Shown in pieces: positions 16,220 to 24,012 of a stretch of 32,377 nt of DNA. The notes beneath the pieces were generated by a model. It was not told where the DNA came from and did not search any database. It saw only the letters and a list, made by a program, of their open reading frames with translations. The first letter of the stretch is position 1. Each line of letters begins with the position of its first letter. Location of the stretch: contig JAHIWE010000040.1 of the NCBI GenBank assembly GCA_018816105.1, forward strand, positions 1-32,377. The letters are read 5' to 3'. The translations under genes were made by a program, and so were the position numbers. Source of the stretch: a bacterium. Its GTDB lineage: Bacteria > Campylobacterota > Campylobacteria > Campylobacterales > Arcobacteraceae.

Positions 16220-19144
16220 ATGAATAATCTAAAATTAAAAAATAAGATATTATTAATATTGACTTTACCTATTATTGCAATATTAATTTTATCTTTTATT
16301 TCCATTAATGATAAATTTGAAAAAGAAAGAAATATGATTATGACATCAAGTTATATTGATTTTACAGTAAAGATTTCAACACTTTTAACAAGTTTACAAA
16401 AAGAGAGAGAATTAACAATTTCCTATATAGATAGTTATGCAAAAGTTGGAAAAACAAAATTAGAGAAACAAATAGAATTAAGTAATCAAGCATTAAATAG
16501 TTTGAATATTTTTTTAGAAGATTTTACTATTATAAAAATAGATAGTAATTTACTAGAAAAAATAGATATGCTTAAAAATAATATTTTAAAAATTAAAGAA
16601 ACAAGAGAAAAAGTTATAGAATTAAAAATCAATTCTACTGAAGTTATTGATTATTATAATAATTTAAATATGAATCTTATCTCTTTCTTTGATGATTTAT
16701 TAATTTATTCAAGTGGGAAAGAGTTATCAAAATCATCACAAGCTTATGTAGCTTTAATAAATGTAATAGAAAAAACATATGCGGAAAAGAATATTGTTAA
16801 GAATATTTTTAATCATAATCATATATCAAATGAAGATTACAATCTGTTTTTATCTTTTGTTTCTTCACAAAATTCTTACTTAGATATATTTGTAAAAAAT
16901 TTATCTACAAAACAACTTGAATTTTATGAAAAAGAGATTAGTTCTAATAGTTTTAAGGAAGTTAAGAATTTTAGAGAATTGATTTATATAAAAACACAAA
17001 AAGAGAGTTTTCTTTCTGAAATAAAAGATGCCATTGGATATGGTGGATTAATACACTCTTATAAAGATTATGTTTTAAATCAAAATGATAAATATTTAAA
17101 TAAAATACAAAAAAATCATACAAAAATGTTAAGAGCAATTAAAAATTATAAAAAGCTTGAAAATATCACAAATGACGAAAGTGTATTGTTAACTCAAGTT
17201 CAAGAAACATTTGATTCTTATATGTCGAAAGCTTATGAAGGTTCTGATTTACTAACTTCAAATATTGATGATTCAAAAGCAATAAAAGCAATAATTACTT
17301 TATCTAAAAATATTTATGGTTCAGATGTTATAAAGTGGGAAGAAGAATCATCAAAAAGAATAGACTCTTTTGAACAAATTAAAAATAAAATTGTAGATGA
17401 TATGCTTTTTGATATTGAGTCAAATATTTCAAAATTAGATAATCATGTTATTTTATTTGTTTTATTTATTGTAGTTCTTTTAATTTTGATTTTTATCGTG
17501 ATTAGTATTTTAACTAATAGAATTTCAAAATCTATCAATAAATTTCAAGATAATTTAGATGCATTTTTTGCTTATTCTATGAGAGAAAAAGATTCTATCT
17601 CTTTAAATGAAATTGATGGAAATGATGAGTTTGCAATAATGACTAAAAATATGAATGAACAAGTTTTAAAAATAGAAAAAATTATTGAAAAAGATAAAAA
17701 TGTAGTTTTAGAAATTACAGATGTAATAGGAAAAGTAAATAATGGATTTTTCGAATATTCAATAAAACAAACAGCAGCTACAAAAGAGTTATCTTCATTG
17801 GTTGACATTATAAATAAAATGATTGATAGAACAAAGTTAAAAATTGATAGTTTAAATGTTCTATTAAATAGCTATTCTGTAGGTAATTATCAATTTAAAC
17901 TTGATGAAGTTCATAAAAAAGGAATGTATGGAGATTTTGGAACTTTATGTTCATCAACTATTCTTTTAGGACAATCATCTTCTGAATTAATTGCAATGAT
18001 TACAAATGCTGGAATTGCTCTTGAAAATAATACAAGAACATTAACAAACTCTTCAAATGAACTTGCTATTTCATCAACTGAACAAGCAAGTTCTTTAGAG
18101 CAAAGTTCAGCAGCCCTTGAACAAATCACTTCAAATATTAGAAATAATAATGAAAATATGAATCAAATGATGAAAATTGCAGATGATTTAAATGAAGCCT
18201 CAAATATTGGAAGTAAAGCAGCAAAAGAGACTTCTTTATCAATGGATGAAATAAATGATAAGGTAAAAGCTATTAATGATGCAATTACAATAATAGATCA
18301 AATAGCATTTCAAACAAATATATTATCATTAAATGCAGCAGTGGAAGCAGCAACTGCAGGTGAAGCTGGACGTGGATTTGCTGTTGTTGCACAAGAAGTA
18401 AGAAACTTAGCTTCACGAAGTGCAAATGCAGCACGGGATATAAAAAAATTAGTTGAAAGTGCAAGTATTAAGTCAAATGAAGGAAAAATCATTGCTGATG
18501 ATATGATAAAAGGTTATGAAAATTTAAGTGATAAAATTATTCAAACAAAAGATATTATTGAAAATGTTACACAATTTAGCAAAGAGCAAGAACAAGGGAT
18601 TATTCAAATAAATGATACAATTTCAAGACTTGACACAGCAACTCAAAAAAATGCATTTATAGCTTCAAATATAGATATTTTATCAAATGAAGTATCAAAA
18701 TTATCATCTAAACTTCTTCAAATCACCTCTCAATCTAAAATTGATGAAAAATATTATGATATGGTTGAAAATATAGATTTAATAAAAGAAGTTTCAAAAT
18801 ATAAAAATGATCATATTAATTTTAAGAAGAAATATTATTTAGAACTTGATAGTTTTGAAAATCATCAAGTTATAGACTGTAAATCTTGTGATATGGGAAA
18901 ATGGATTTTATCTTGTGAAAAAAATAATAGAAATTTTACAAAAACACAGCAATGGAGTAGTTTAAAAATAAACCATCAAGAAGTGCATCAAAATGTACAA
19001 AAATATCTATTAGAAAATTCATTAAAAATTGAAAATAAAGTTTTAAGAAAAACAGCTTCACAAATAGAAGAATCAACTCTTAGAGTTTTTGATAGTTTAA
19101 ATGATATTTTATATGTGGATTCAAAAGTAAGAGATAAAGATTAA
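16220..19144 (+). CDS. Methyl-accepting chemotaxis protein with NIT-like sensor and CZB domain
   Basis: This chemoreceptor has about 974 residues. GTG 16214 is an alternative start, but GAGG at 16211-16214 is ideally spaced for ATG 16220. A first membrane helix (about residues 10-30) is followed by a large periplasmic helical domain beginning with [14 protein letters not shown], the hallmark of nitrate/nitrite-sensing (NIT) domains. The second membrane helix is near 410-430, followed by HAMP-like and linker helices. The conserved signalling hairpin ([20 protein letters not shown], then [16 protein letters not shown]) is near 695-735. The C-terminus (about 860-930) has the zinc-binding CZB pattern: His, then CDMGKWI, then HQEVH. 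It should feed the CheA-CheW array and the flagellar motor. The ligand is unknown; nitrate is only a family suggestion. Confidence 0.9.
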   Translation: MNNLKLKNKILLILTLPIIAILILSFISINDKFEKERNMIMTSSYIDFTVKISTLLTSLQKERELTISYIDSYAKVGKTKLEKQIELSNQALNSLNIFLEDFTIIKIDSNLLEKIDMLKNNILKIKETREKVIELKINSTEVIDYYNNLNMNLISFFDDLLIYSSGKELSKSSQAYVALINVIEKTYAEKNIVKNIFNHNHISNEDYNLFLSFVSSQNSYLDIFVKNLSTKQLEFYEKEISSNSFKEVKNFRELIYIKTQKESFLSEIKDAIGYGGLIHSYKDYVLNQNDKYLNKIQKNHTKMLRAIKNYKKLENITNDESVLLTQVQETFDSYMSKAYEGSDLLTSNIDDSKAIKAIITLSKNIYGSDVIKWEEESSKRIDSFEQIKNKIVDDMLFDIESNISKLDNHVILFVLFIVVLLILIFIVISILTNRISKSINKFQDNLDAFFAYSMREKDSISLNEIDGNDEFAIMTKNMNEQVLKIEKIIEKDKNVVLEITDVIGKVNNGFFEYSIKQTAATKELSSLVDIINKMIDRTKLKIDSLNVLLNSYSVGNYQFKLDEVHKKGMYGDFGTLCSSTILLGQSSSELIAMITNAGIALENNTRTLTNSSNELAISSTEQASSLEQSSAALEQITSNIRNNNENMNQMMKIADDLNEASNIGSKAAKETSLSMDEINDKVKAINDAITIIDQIAFQTNILSLNAAVEAATAGEAGRGFAVVAQEVRNLASRSANAARDIKKLVESASIKSNEGKIIADDMIKGYENLSDKIIQTKDIIENVTQFSKEQEQGIIQINDTISRLDTATQKNAFIASNIDILSNEVSKLSSKLLQITSQSKIDEKYYDMVENIDLIKEVSKYKNDHINFKKKYYLELDSFENHQVIDCKSCDMGKWILSCEKNNRNFTKTQQWSSLKINHQEVHQNVQKYLLENSLKIENKVLRKTASQIEESTLRVFDSLNDILYVDSKVRDKD

Positions 19145-19163
19145 ATCTTTTCTCTTGCTTTTC

Positions 19164-20000
19164 TTATTTAACGTATTGATGTAGTTTAGAGCATTTACCT
19201 AAAAATGTATCCATTCCACACATATCATTGAATATATCATCAAATGAGTGTGAGTGAGCATCATAAACATATACAAAAATTTCATCACCTTTTTGTACAA
19301 AATTTTTCTTACCAAAATCAGCATAAGCAGTAGCACCTGCTGCTATTAAAATACCTTTTGCATCTTTTGCTGCAACTTTTAAAAATTGTGTTAATTCTTC
19401 TAATGGACCGCAATCTTCTTGAGTATTTAATTTTTCAATCATCCAATCTTTTAATTGGTCAAAAAAGTAACTATATGATTTTACAGCACTTGTTGTTCCA
19501 TAATCATGAACTATTCCATTTCTTTTAATAAATGAAGCAATGTGATATCTACTTAAAACACCTTTTTGTGTAAAGTTATCAATTTCTATAATTTCTTGAG
19601 AAATTCCTTTTGTATTAGGTCCCCAATTTTTCTTAGTACTTAATTTATTTCCATCTTGAATTCTTATTGAGAAATCATTAAATGCAGAAAAATATCTAGG
19701 AATAATATCAATAACTTTTTCATTTTCATATACAAAATCACAAATTAGTGCAACTTCTGCTTCAACTTGAAGATTATCTTTTTCTCTTCCATGAGTTTCA
19801 ATAATATCTTCACAAATAGGATAAGTTCCTAAAAAACTATTATGTTCTTTTATATAAAAAGGGAACATCCCTTTTGGTGCATTTTTTTCTTCAGTTTTTA
19901 TAACAGAAAATTCGTCAGCTTCTCCAGCCTCACCTAAGTGATTTGCAAAGTTTCCTGCTACTGCAAAGCCTAAATAATCTTTTAAATCCTCTAGTAACAT
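19164..20000 (-). CDS. Conserved protein with fumarylacetoacetate hydrolase-like features
   Basis: The 278-residue product resembles a DUF5718-type conserved protein of Campylobacterota (recalled from memory, not searched). Several segments look like the FAH fold: an ExE metal-binding pair in QVEAEVALICDF (Glu80, Glu82), FNDFSIR (residues 107-113) at the place of the family's NDxSxR motif, and KKNWGPNTKG where FAH proteins have their substrate lysine and GP motif. FAH members cleave or decarboxylate acylpyruvates and oxaloacetate with Mg2+. AGGAATAAAAATG gives the start. It is convergent with the chemoreceptor (19-nt gap) and lies downstream of the fumarase region on the same strand, but a candidate small-RNA gene separates them. 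The function is unproven. Confidence 0.6.
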   Translation of the reverse strand: MLLEDLKDYLGFAVAGNFANHLGEAGEADEFSVIKTEEKNAPKGMFPFYIKEHNSFLGTYPICEDIIETHGREKDNLQVEAEVALICDFVYENEKVIDIIPRYFSAFNDFSIRIQDGNKLSTKKNWGPNTKGISQEIIEIDNFTQKGVLSRYHIASFIKRNGIVHDYGTTSAVKSYSYFFDQLKDWMIEKLNTQEDCGPLEELTQFLKVAAKDAKGILIAAGATAYADFGKKNFVQKGDEIFVYVYDAHSHSFDDIFNDMCGMDTFLGKCSKLHQYVK

Positions 20001-20083
20001 TTTTATTCCTGTATTTTTGTATTAAGGTGGAAAGAATAGCAAATATTTTATCTTCTTAAAGTCAAAAATTGAATGTAGTTTAA

Positions 20084-20092
20084 TGATATAAG
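20084..20092 (+). promoter_or_regulatory. Extended -10 promoter for a possible small RNA
   Basis: TGATATAAG is a TGnTATAAT-type extended -10 on the + strand with one mismatch. No good -35 is visible, as is usual for the other promoters in this window. It would start transcription near 20099 and matches the + orientation of the T-tract terminator at 20141-20172. Confidence 0.35.
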
Positions 20093-20098
20093 AATTGT

Positions 20099-20172
20099 TT
20101 TATATAAGTGCTTTTAAGAATTTAAATTCTTAATTTTGGTATACAAAAGGCTTTTGCCTTTTGTATTTTTTT
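20099..20172 (+). ncRNA. Candidate small RNA of about 75 nt
   Basis: Two structured elements follow the extended -10 at 20084-20092. One is a perfect 20-nt palindrome (20114-20133, TTAAGAATTT/AAATTCTTAA). The other is an 11-bp hairpin with a TTTT loop (20141-20166) running into seven T, a textbook intrinsic terminator in the + direction. No + strand gene lies upstream for this terminator: the nearest + gene ends at 19144 and the intervening gene is on the - strand. That leaves an independent short transcript as the simplest reading. It is not recognised as a known RNA family, and there is no visible open reading frame of note. Confidence 0.4.
20141..20172 (+). terminator. Strong hairpin with T-tract, + orientation
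   Basis: ATACAAAAGGC (20141-20151), loop TTTT, GCCTTTTGTAT (20156-20166), and a T-run to 20172. On the minus strand the hairpin lies 13 nt after the fumarase stop but is followed by ACCAAAATT rather than a T-tract. It is therefore a better terminator for + strand transcripts, although it may also stabilise the fumarase 3' end. Confidence 0.7.
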
Positions 20173-20178
20173 AATTGA

Positions 20179-21672
20179 TTAAATAGTTCTCCATTTAGCA
20201 GGACCAGTTGTATGAATTGAAACACCTTCAGTGTCAACAGCTACAGTAACTGGCATATCTTCTACATCAAACTCATAAATAGCTTCCATTCCCATTTCTT
20301 CAAATGCAAGAACTTTTGCATCTTTAATTGATTGAGAAATTAAGTATGCTGCTCCTCCTGTTGCAATTAAGTACATAGATTTATATTCTTTAATTAAATC
20401 AATTGTTGGTTGCTTTCTTTCAGCTTTACCAATCATTCCCATGATTCCAATTTCCATCATGTCTTTTGTAAATTTATCCATTCTAGTTGATGTTGTAGGA
20501 CCAGCAGGTCCTACTTTTTCATCTCTAACTGGATCAACAGGTCCAACGTAGTAGATGAATCTATCTTTTAAATCAACACCATTTGGAAGTGGTTTACCAG
20601 CATTTTTGTACTCAACAATTTTTTTATGAGCAGCATCTCTAGCTGTTAAGATTTTTCCAGTTAATAATAGTGTATCACCTGATTTAAATTGAGATAAGTT
20701 TTCTTTTGTTAAATCTGCAATATTTACTTTTTTAATAGAATCTAATGGTAATTTTACATCTGGCCATAAATCTAAATTTGGTTTTTTAAATTTAGCTACA
20801 CCTTCTCCTGCTTTTAATTTAAAGTGAATATGTCTAGTAGCAGCACAGTTAGGAATCATAGCAACAGGAAGTGAAGCAGCGTGACATGGGTAATCTAAAA
20901 TTTTAACATCAACAACAGTTGTTAATCCTCCAAGACCTTGTGCCCCAATTCCAACTTTATTAATATCAGTATAAAGTCTTAATCTTAATTCTTCTAAGGC
21001 ATTTTGAGGGCCTCTTGCTTGTAATTCATGAATATCAACATGCCCCATTAAAGACTCTTTTGCAAGAAGCATTGCTTTTTCTGGATTTCCACCAATACCA
21101 ATACCTAATATTCCAGGAGGACACCAACCAGCTCCCATTTCTCTAACATTTGCCATAACCCAGTCATAAACTGAATCTGATGGATTTAATACAGCAAATT
21201 TAGATTTGTTTTCACTTCCTCCACCTTTTGCAGCAACAGTAATATCTAATTCATCTGAATTATCAACAGTAACATGAATAACCGCTGGAGTATTATCTTT
21301 TGTATTTGTTCTTTTTCCTGCAGGATCAGAAACAACAGAGTATCTTAATGTATTATCAGGATCCGTATAACCTTTTGCTACACCTTTATTTAATACATCT
21401 ATTAATTCTTCTGTTAATTCTAAGTTAGCTTTTAATCCAACTTTAACAAAAATATTTACAGACCCAGTATCTTGACATAAAGGTCTATGACCTAATGCAC
21501 ACATTTTAGAGTTAATTAGAATTTGCCCAATTGCATTTTTAGCAGCTTCTGATTTTTCATTCTCATAAGCTTCAACCATCGCTGTTACGAAATCTTCAGG
21601 GTGAAAATATGAAATGTATTGACATGCATCAGCAATGCTATCGATTATATCTTGTTGTTTTATTACGCTCAT
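20179..21672 (-). CDS. Class I (iron-sulfur) fumarate hydratase, possible mesaconase
   Basis: The 497-residue product is a class I, oxygen-sensitive [4Fe-4S] hydratase with the fused alpha and beta parts of FumA/tartrate dehydratase. The three cluster cysteines are Cys66 (RPLCQDTG), Cys184 (GAGWCPPGILGIGIGG) and Cys276 (NCAATRH). The C-terminal part has LLLTGKILTARDAAH and the YYVGPVDPVRDEKVGPAGPTTS-type segment. The reaction is reversible hydration of fumarate to malate. Some class I enzymes of about this length also hydrate mesaconate to citramalate (mesaconase activity), which fits the neighbouring mesaconyl-CoA genes. GGAAACAA precedes the ATG. It has its own extended -10 promoter and is separated from the operon upstream by 246 nt. 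Whether it is the housekeeping TCA-cycle fumarase cannot be told from one window. Confidence 0.93.
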   Translation of the reverse strand: MSVIKQQDIIDSIADACQYISYFHPEDFVTAMVEAYENEKSEAAKNAIGQILINSKMCALGHRPLCQDTGSVNIFVKVGLKANLELTEELIDVLNKGVAKGYTDPDNTLRYSVVSDPAGKRTNTKDNTPAVIHVTVDNSDELDITVAAKGGGSENKSKFAVLNPSDSVYDWVMANVREMGAGWCPPGILGIGIGGNPEKAMLLAKESLMGHVDIHELQARGPQNALEELRLRLYTDINKVGIGAQGLGGLTTVVDVKILDYPCHAASLPVAMIPNCAATRHIHFKLKAGEGVAKFKKPNLDLWPDVKLPLDSIKKVNIADLTKENLSQFKSGDTLLLTGKILTARDAAHKKIVEYKNAGKPLPNGVDLKDRFIYYVGPVDPVRDEKVGPAGPTTSTRMDKFTKDMMEIGIMGMIGKAERKQPTIDLIKEYKSMYLIATGGAAYLISQSIKDAKVLAFEEMGMEAIYEFDVEDMPVTVAVDTEGVSIHTTGPAKWRTI

Positions 21673-21701
21673 TTGTTTCCTTTTTGCTTAGAAATTTTAA
21701 T

Positions 21702-21710
21702 ATTATAGCA
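21702..21710 (-). promoter_or_regulatory. Extended -10 promoter of the fumarase gene
   Basis: On the minus strand these bases read TGCTATAAT, a perfect TGn extended -10. They lie about 30 bases before the fumarase ATG, giving a leader of some 20 nt that contains AAGGAAAC. No convincing -35 is present 17 bp upstream. Confidence 0.65.
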
Positions 21711-21887
21711 ATGCTAGTATGAAATGATTCTTTTATTTATATTTTAATATTAATTTTTTTTAAAGTGTTTAGTTTTTACCTTTTTATAGACTTTATTGAA
21801 GAGTAATATTTAAAATAAAAATGGAATTATTGTATGTTTAATAATATGTAGTAATATTAGTTGTAGATTAAAATAGGATTTGAGATT

Positions 21888-21913
21888 TAACTTAAGGCAA
21901 AAGCCTTAAGTTA
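21888..21913 (-). terminator. Hairpin after the malyl-CoA lyase operon
   Basis: TAACTTAAGGC and GCCTTAAGTTA form a perfect 11-bp stem with a four-base loop, starting five bases after the lyase stop codon on the minus strand. There is no T-tract on either side, so it may be a weak or factor-assisted terminator or a transcript-protecting hairpin. It separates the four-gene operon from the fumarase. Confidence 0.6.
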
Positions 21914-21918
21914 GAAAA

Positions 21919-22902
21919 TTATGAGAAGAATCTTGTTTCAACAATATCTTGTAATTTAGTTCCAGAGAATTTTGCTCTTTGAACTAGTTCCCAGAAATAT
22001 CTGTACGTTGCTCTATCGTGTAATTCACCATCATATTGAATTGGTCCCCACTCAGCATCTTGAGCAGCAATTAAAATATTTTGAGCAGCTTCTAATTCTG
22101 TAAAGTCAGGTTTCATTGCATCAACAATAGCTTGAACTTGAGTTGGGTAAATTGACCACATTCTCATGAATCCGAACTCATTTCTTGCTTTTTCAGCATC
22201 TTTATAAGTTTGGTATGGGTTTTTTAAATCAAGTGTAACATTGTGTGCAGGAATAATGTGATTAGAAAGAGCAGCTTGAACAACTTTTGCTTTAGCAGCA
22301 GCAATTAATCTATGTTCAAATTGACCTGGACTTCTCATATTTGAAGCAGGAATAGCACCTTGGTAACCAGAAACGAAGTCCATTAATCCAAAGTCTAATA
22401 CTTGTACCCAAGGTAGTGTTGCAGTTTTTTCAACATCTCTTAAAGCACCATGTGTTTCAATTAAAACGTGAATTGGAATTTCTCTTGTAATTCCAGCTTT
22501 TCTTGCAGTTTCTTGAATATATTCAACTTGAGTTTTTGCATCTTCGTAAGAAGTTGATTTAGGAATAGTAATATATGCTAATTTCTCACCAGCACCTGGT
22601 ACTAAAATATCAATATCTTGTCTCCAATCTGGATGGTCAAAATCATGAATTCTAGTTCCGGCCATTCCATAAGGATTAGCATCAGAATTAACAACTCTTA
22701 CGATCATTTCAGCATGTGCAACTTCTTTACCAGTTTCAGCTCCATCTTCACAGTCACAAGTAATATCAAAAACAGGTCCTAATTTTTTTTGCATCTCAAA
22801 ACCTTTTAAGATTAGCTTTTCGCTACCTGCAAAGTGTTCACAAGATGGAATGATTGGTAAGTTATCTCCAGAACCGAATAGTGCTTCATTTGGGTGTGTC
22901 AT
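21919..22902 (-). CDS. mcl: Malyl-CoA/beta-methylmalyl-CoA lyase (CitE superfamily)
   Basis: The 327-residue product is a CitE/HpcH-like TIM-barrel lyase that cleaves or forms 3-hydroxyacyl-CoA diacids using Mg2+. The acidic motif DCEDG (residues 50-54), an arginine in AGTRIHDFDHPDW (Arg84), the metal ligands Glu149 (VLIETHG) and Asp175 (GLMDFVSGY) are all present, so it should be active. Family enzymes interconvert malyl-CoA with acetyl-CoA plus glyoxylate, and beta-methylmalyl-CoA with propionyl-CoA plus glyoxylate. Its position 29 nt after a mesaconyl-CoA hydratase gene favours the methylmalyl-CoA reaction. AAAGGATATTAT gives the ribosome binding site. It is the last gene of the operon. 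Citramalyl-CoA cleavage is an alternative. Confidence 0.82.
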   Translation of the reverse strand: MTHPNEALFGSGDNLPIIPSCEHFAGSEKLILKGFEMQKKLGPVFDITCDCEDGAETGKEVAHAEMIVRVVNSDANPYGMAGTRIHDFDHPDWRQDIDILVPGAGEKLAYITIPKSTSYEDAKTQVEYIQETARKAGITREIPIHVLIETHGALRDVEKTATLPWVQVLDFGLMDFVSGYQGAIPASNMRSPGQFEHRLIAAAKAKVVQAALSNHIIPAHNVTLDLKNPYQTYKDAEKARNEFGFMRMWSIYPTQVQAIVDAMKPDFTELEAAQNILIAAQDAEWGPIQYDGELHDRATYRYFWELVQRAKFSGTKLQDIVETRFFS

Positions 22903-22931
22903 ATAATATCCTTTATTTTAAATTTAATTTT

Positions 22932-24002
22932 TTATTTTTTTGTTTTGTTTTTTGGGATTACAACAGTGTAATCTAAGTCAAGTACAACATTCGGTAAATA
23001 TTTACCTTCTGAATCTTTTGGATTAAGGATTTCTTTAGAAACTTGGTTTTTAATTCCAACTGTTCTAAGTCTTAATAATCCAATATCATCTCTACCTACT
23101 TCAATTGTTTCAACAATTTCAGTATATGCATAAATTGTATCACCAGCATATGTAGGGTTTGCGTGAGCTCCACTATTAATAGCGTATACCCATTGTGCAT
23201 TTTGTAAACCATTAAAAGAAATAGCTCTCGCCATTGAAATAATGATTCCACCATACATAAGTCTTTGACCCATTGGTGTACTTTTCATCATATGGTCATT
23301 GAAGTGAACTTTAGCATTGTTTTGATATAGCTTTGTTGCTAAAGTATGATCACTATTATCAATAGTAATACCTTCAGGATGATTTAATCTCTCACCTGCA
23401 ACATAATCTTCAAAGAAATATTTTCCACCAGTTGAATCTGTATTTACAGCTTTAATTGTTGGAATATTTATAACATCTGCAATAGGTGTAGTTTTTGCAA
23501 AAGTAGGAACTTCATTTATGCCGCTTGTAGTTTCCTTATCTTTTTTATGAACCATTACCCATCTTTTAAAGTCAAGAACAACAGCGTCATTTTGGTTTAC
23601 ACCAATAGAGTGAACATAAACAACTCCACTTTTACCATTTGAATTTTCTTTTAATCCAATAACAGTAGAAGTCATAGAAACTGTATCTCCAACAAAAACA
23701 GAATTAGGAAAAGACATTTCAGCGTATCCTAAATTTGCAATTGCATTTAAAGATACATCTTGAACAGATTTTCCAAATGTTAAGTGAAACATTAACATAT
23801 CATCAATTGGTTTTTTAGCATAACCCATTTCCTTTGCAACTACATCCGAAGAGTGTAGTGCAAATCTAGAACCAGTAAAAGCAATGTATAAAGATACATC
23901 ACCATCACTTATTGTTCTTGGAAGGGGGTGAACAATTTTTTGTCCAATTGAGAAATCTTCAAAAAAATTACCGAAATTAATTTTAGTACTTATGTTAGAC
24001 AA
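22932..24002 (-). CDS. mch: Mesaconyl-CoA hydratase (double hot-dog, MaoC-like)
   Basis: The 356-residue product has two MaoC-like hot-dog halves: residues 10-155, and from FFEDYVAGERLNHPEG at 196 to the end. The N-terminal half carries sequence I recognise from mesaconyl-CoA hydratases of the ethylmalonyl-CoA pathway: GDVSLYIAFTGSRFALHSSD (34-53), FGKSVQDVSLNAIANLGYAE (76-95), IGLKENSNGKSGVVYV and VLDFKRWVMV. The enzyme interconverts mesaconyl-C1-CoA and beta-methylmalyl-CoA in the cytoplasm. The start is TTG at 24002, with GGAG six bases upstream, only 10 nt after the ligase-fusion gene. The downstream lyase would act on its product. An itaconyl-CoA hydratase-like role is less likely given length and motifs. 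Confidence 0.85.
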   Translation of the reverse strand: MSNISTKINFGNFFEDFSIGQKIVHPLPRTISDGDVSLYIAFTGSRFALHSSDVVAKEMGYAKKPIDDMLMFHLTFGKSVQDVSLNAIANLGYAEMSFPNSVFVGDTVSMTSTVIGLKENSNGKSGVVYVHSIGVNQNDAVVLDFKRWVMVHKKDKETTSGINEVPTFAKTTPIADVINIPTIKAVNTDSTGGKYFFEDYVAGERLNHPEGITIDNSDHTLATKLYQNNAKVHFNDHMMKSTPMGQRLMYGGIIISMARAISFNGLQNAQWVYAINSGAHANPTYAGDTIYAYTEIVETIEVGRDDIGLLRLRTVGIKNQVSKEILNPKDSEGKYLPNVVLDLDYTVVIPKNKTKK

Positions 24003-24012
24003 TTTTATCTCC

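Noticed and set aside
21888-21913. Riboswitch or leader element for the fumarase
   Set aside because: The hairpin is upstream of the fumarase promoter near 21702 and directly follows the lyase stop codon, so a 3'-end role is more likely.
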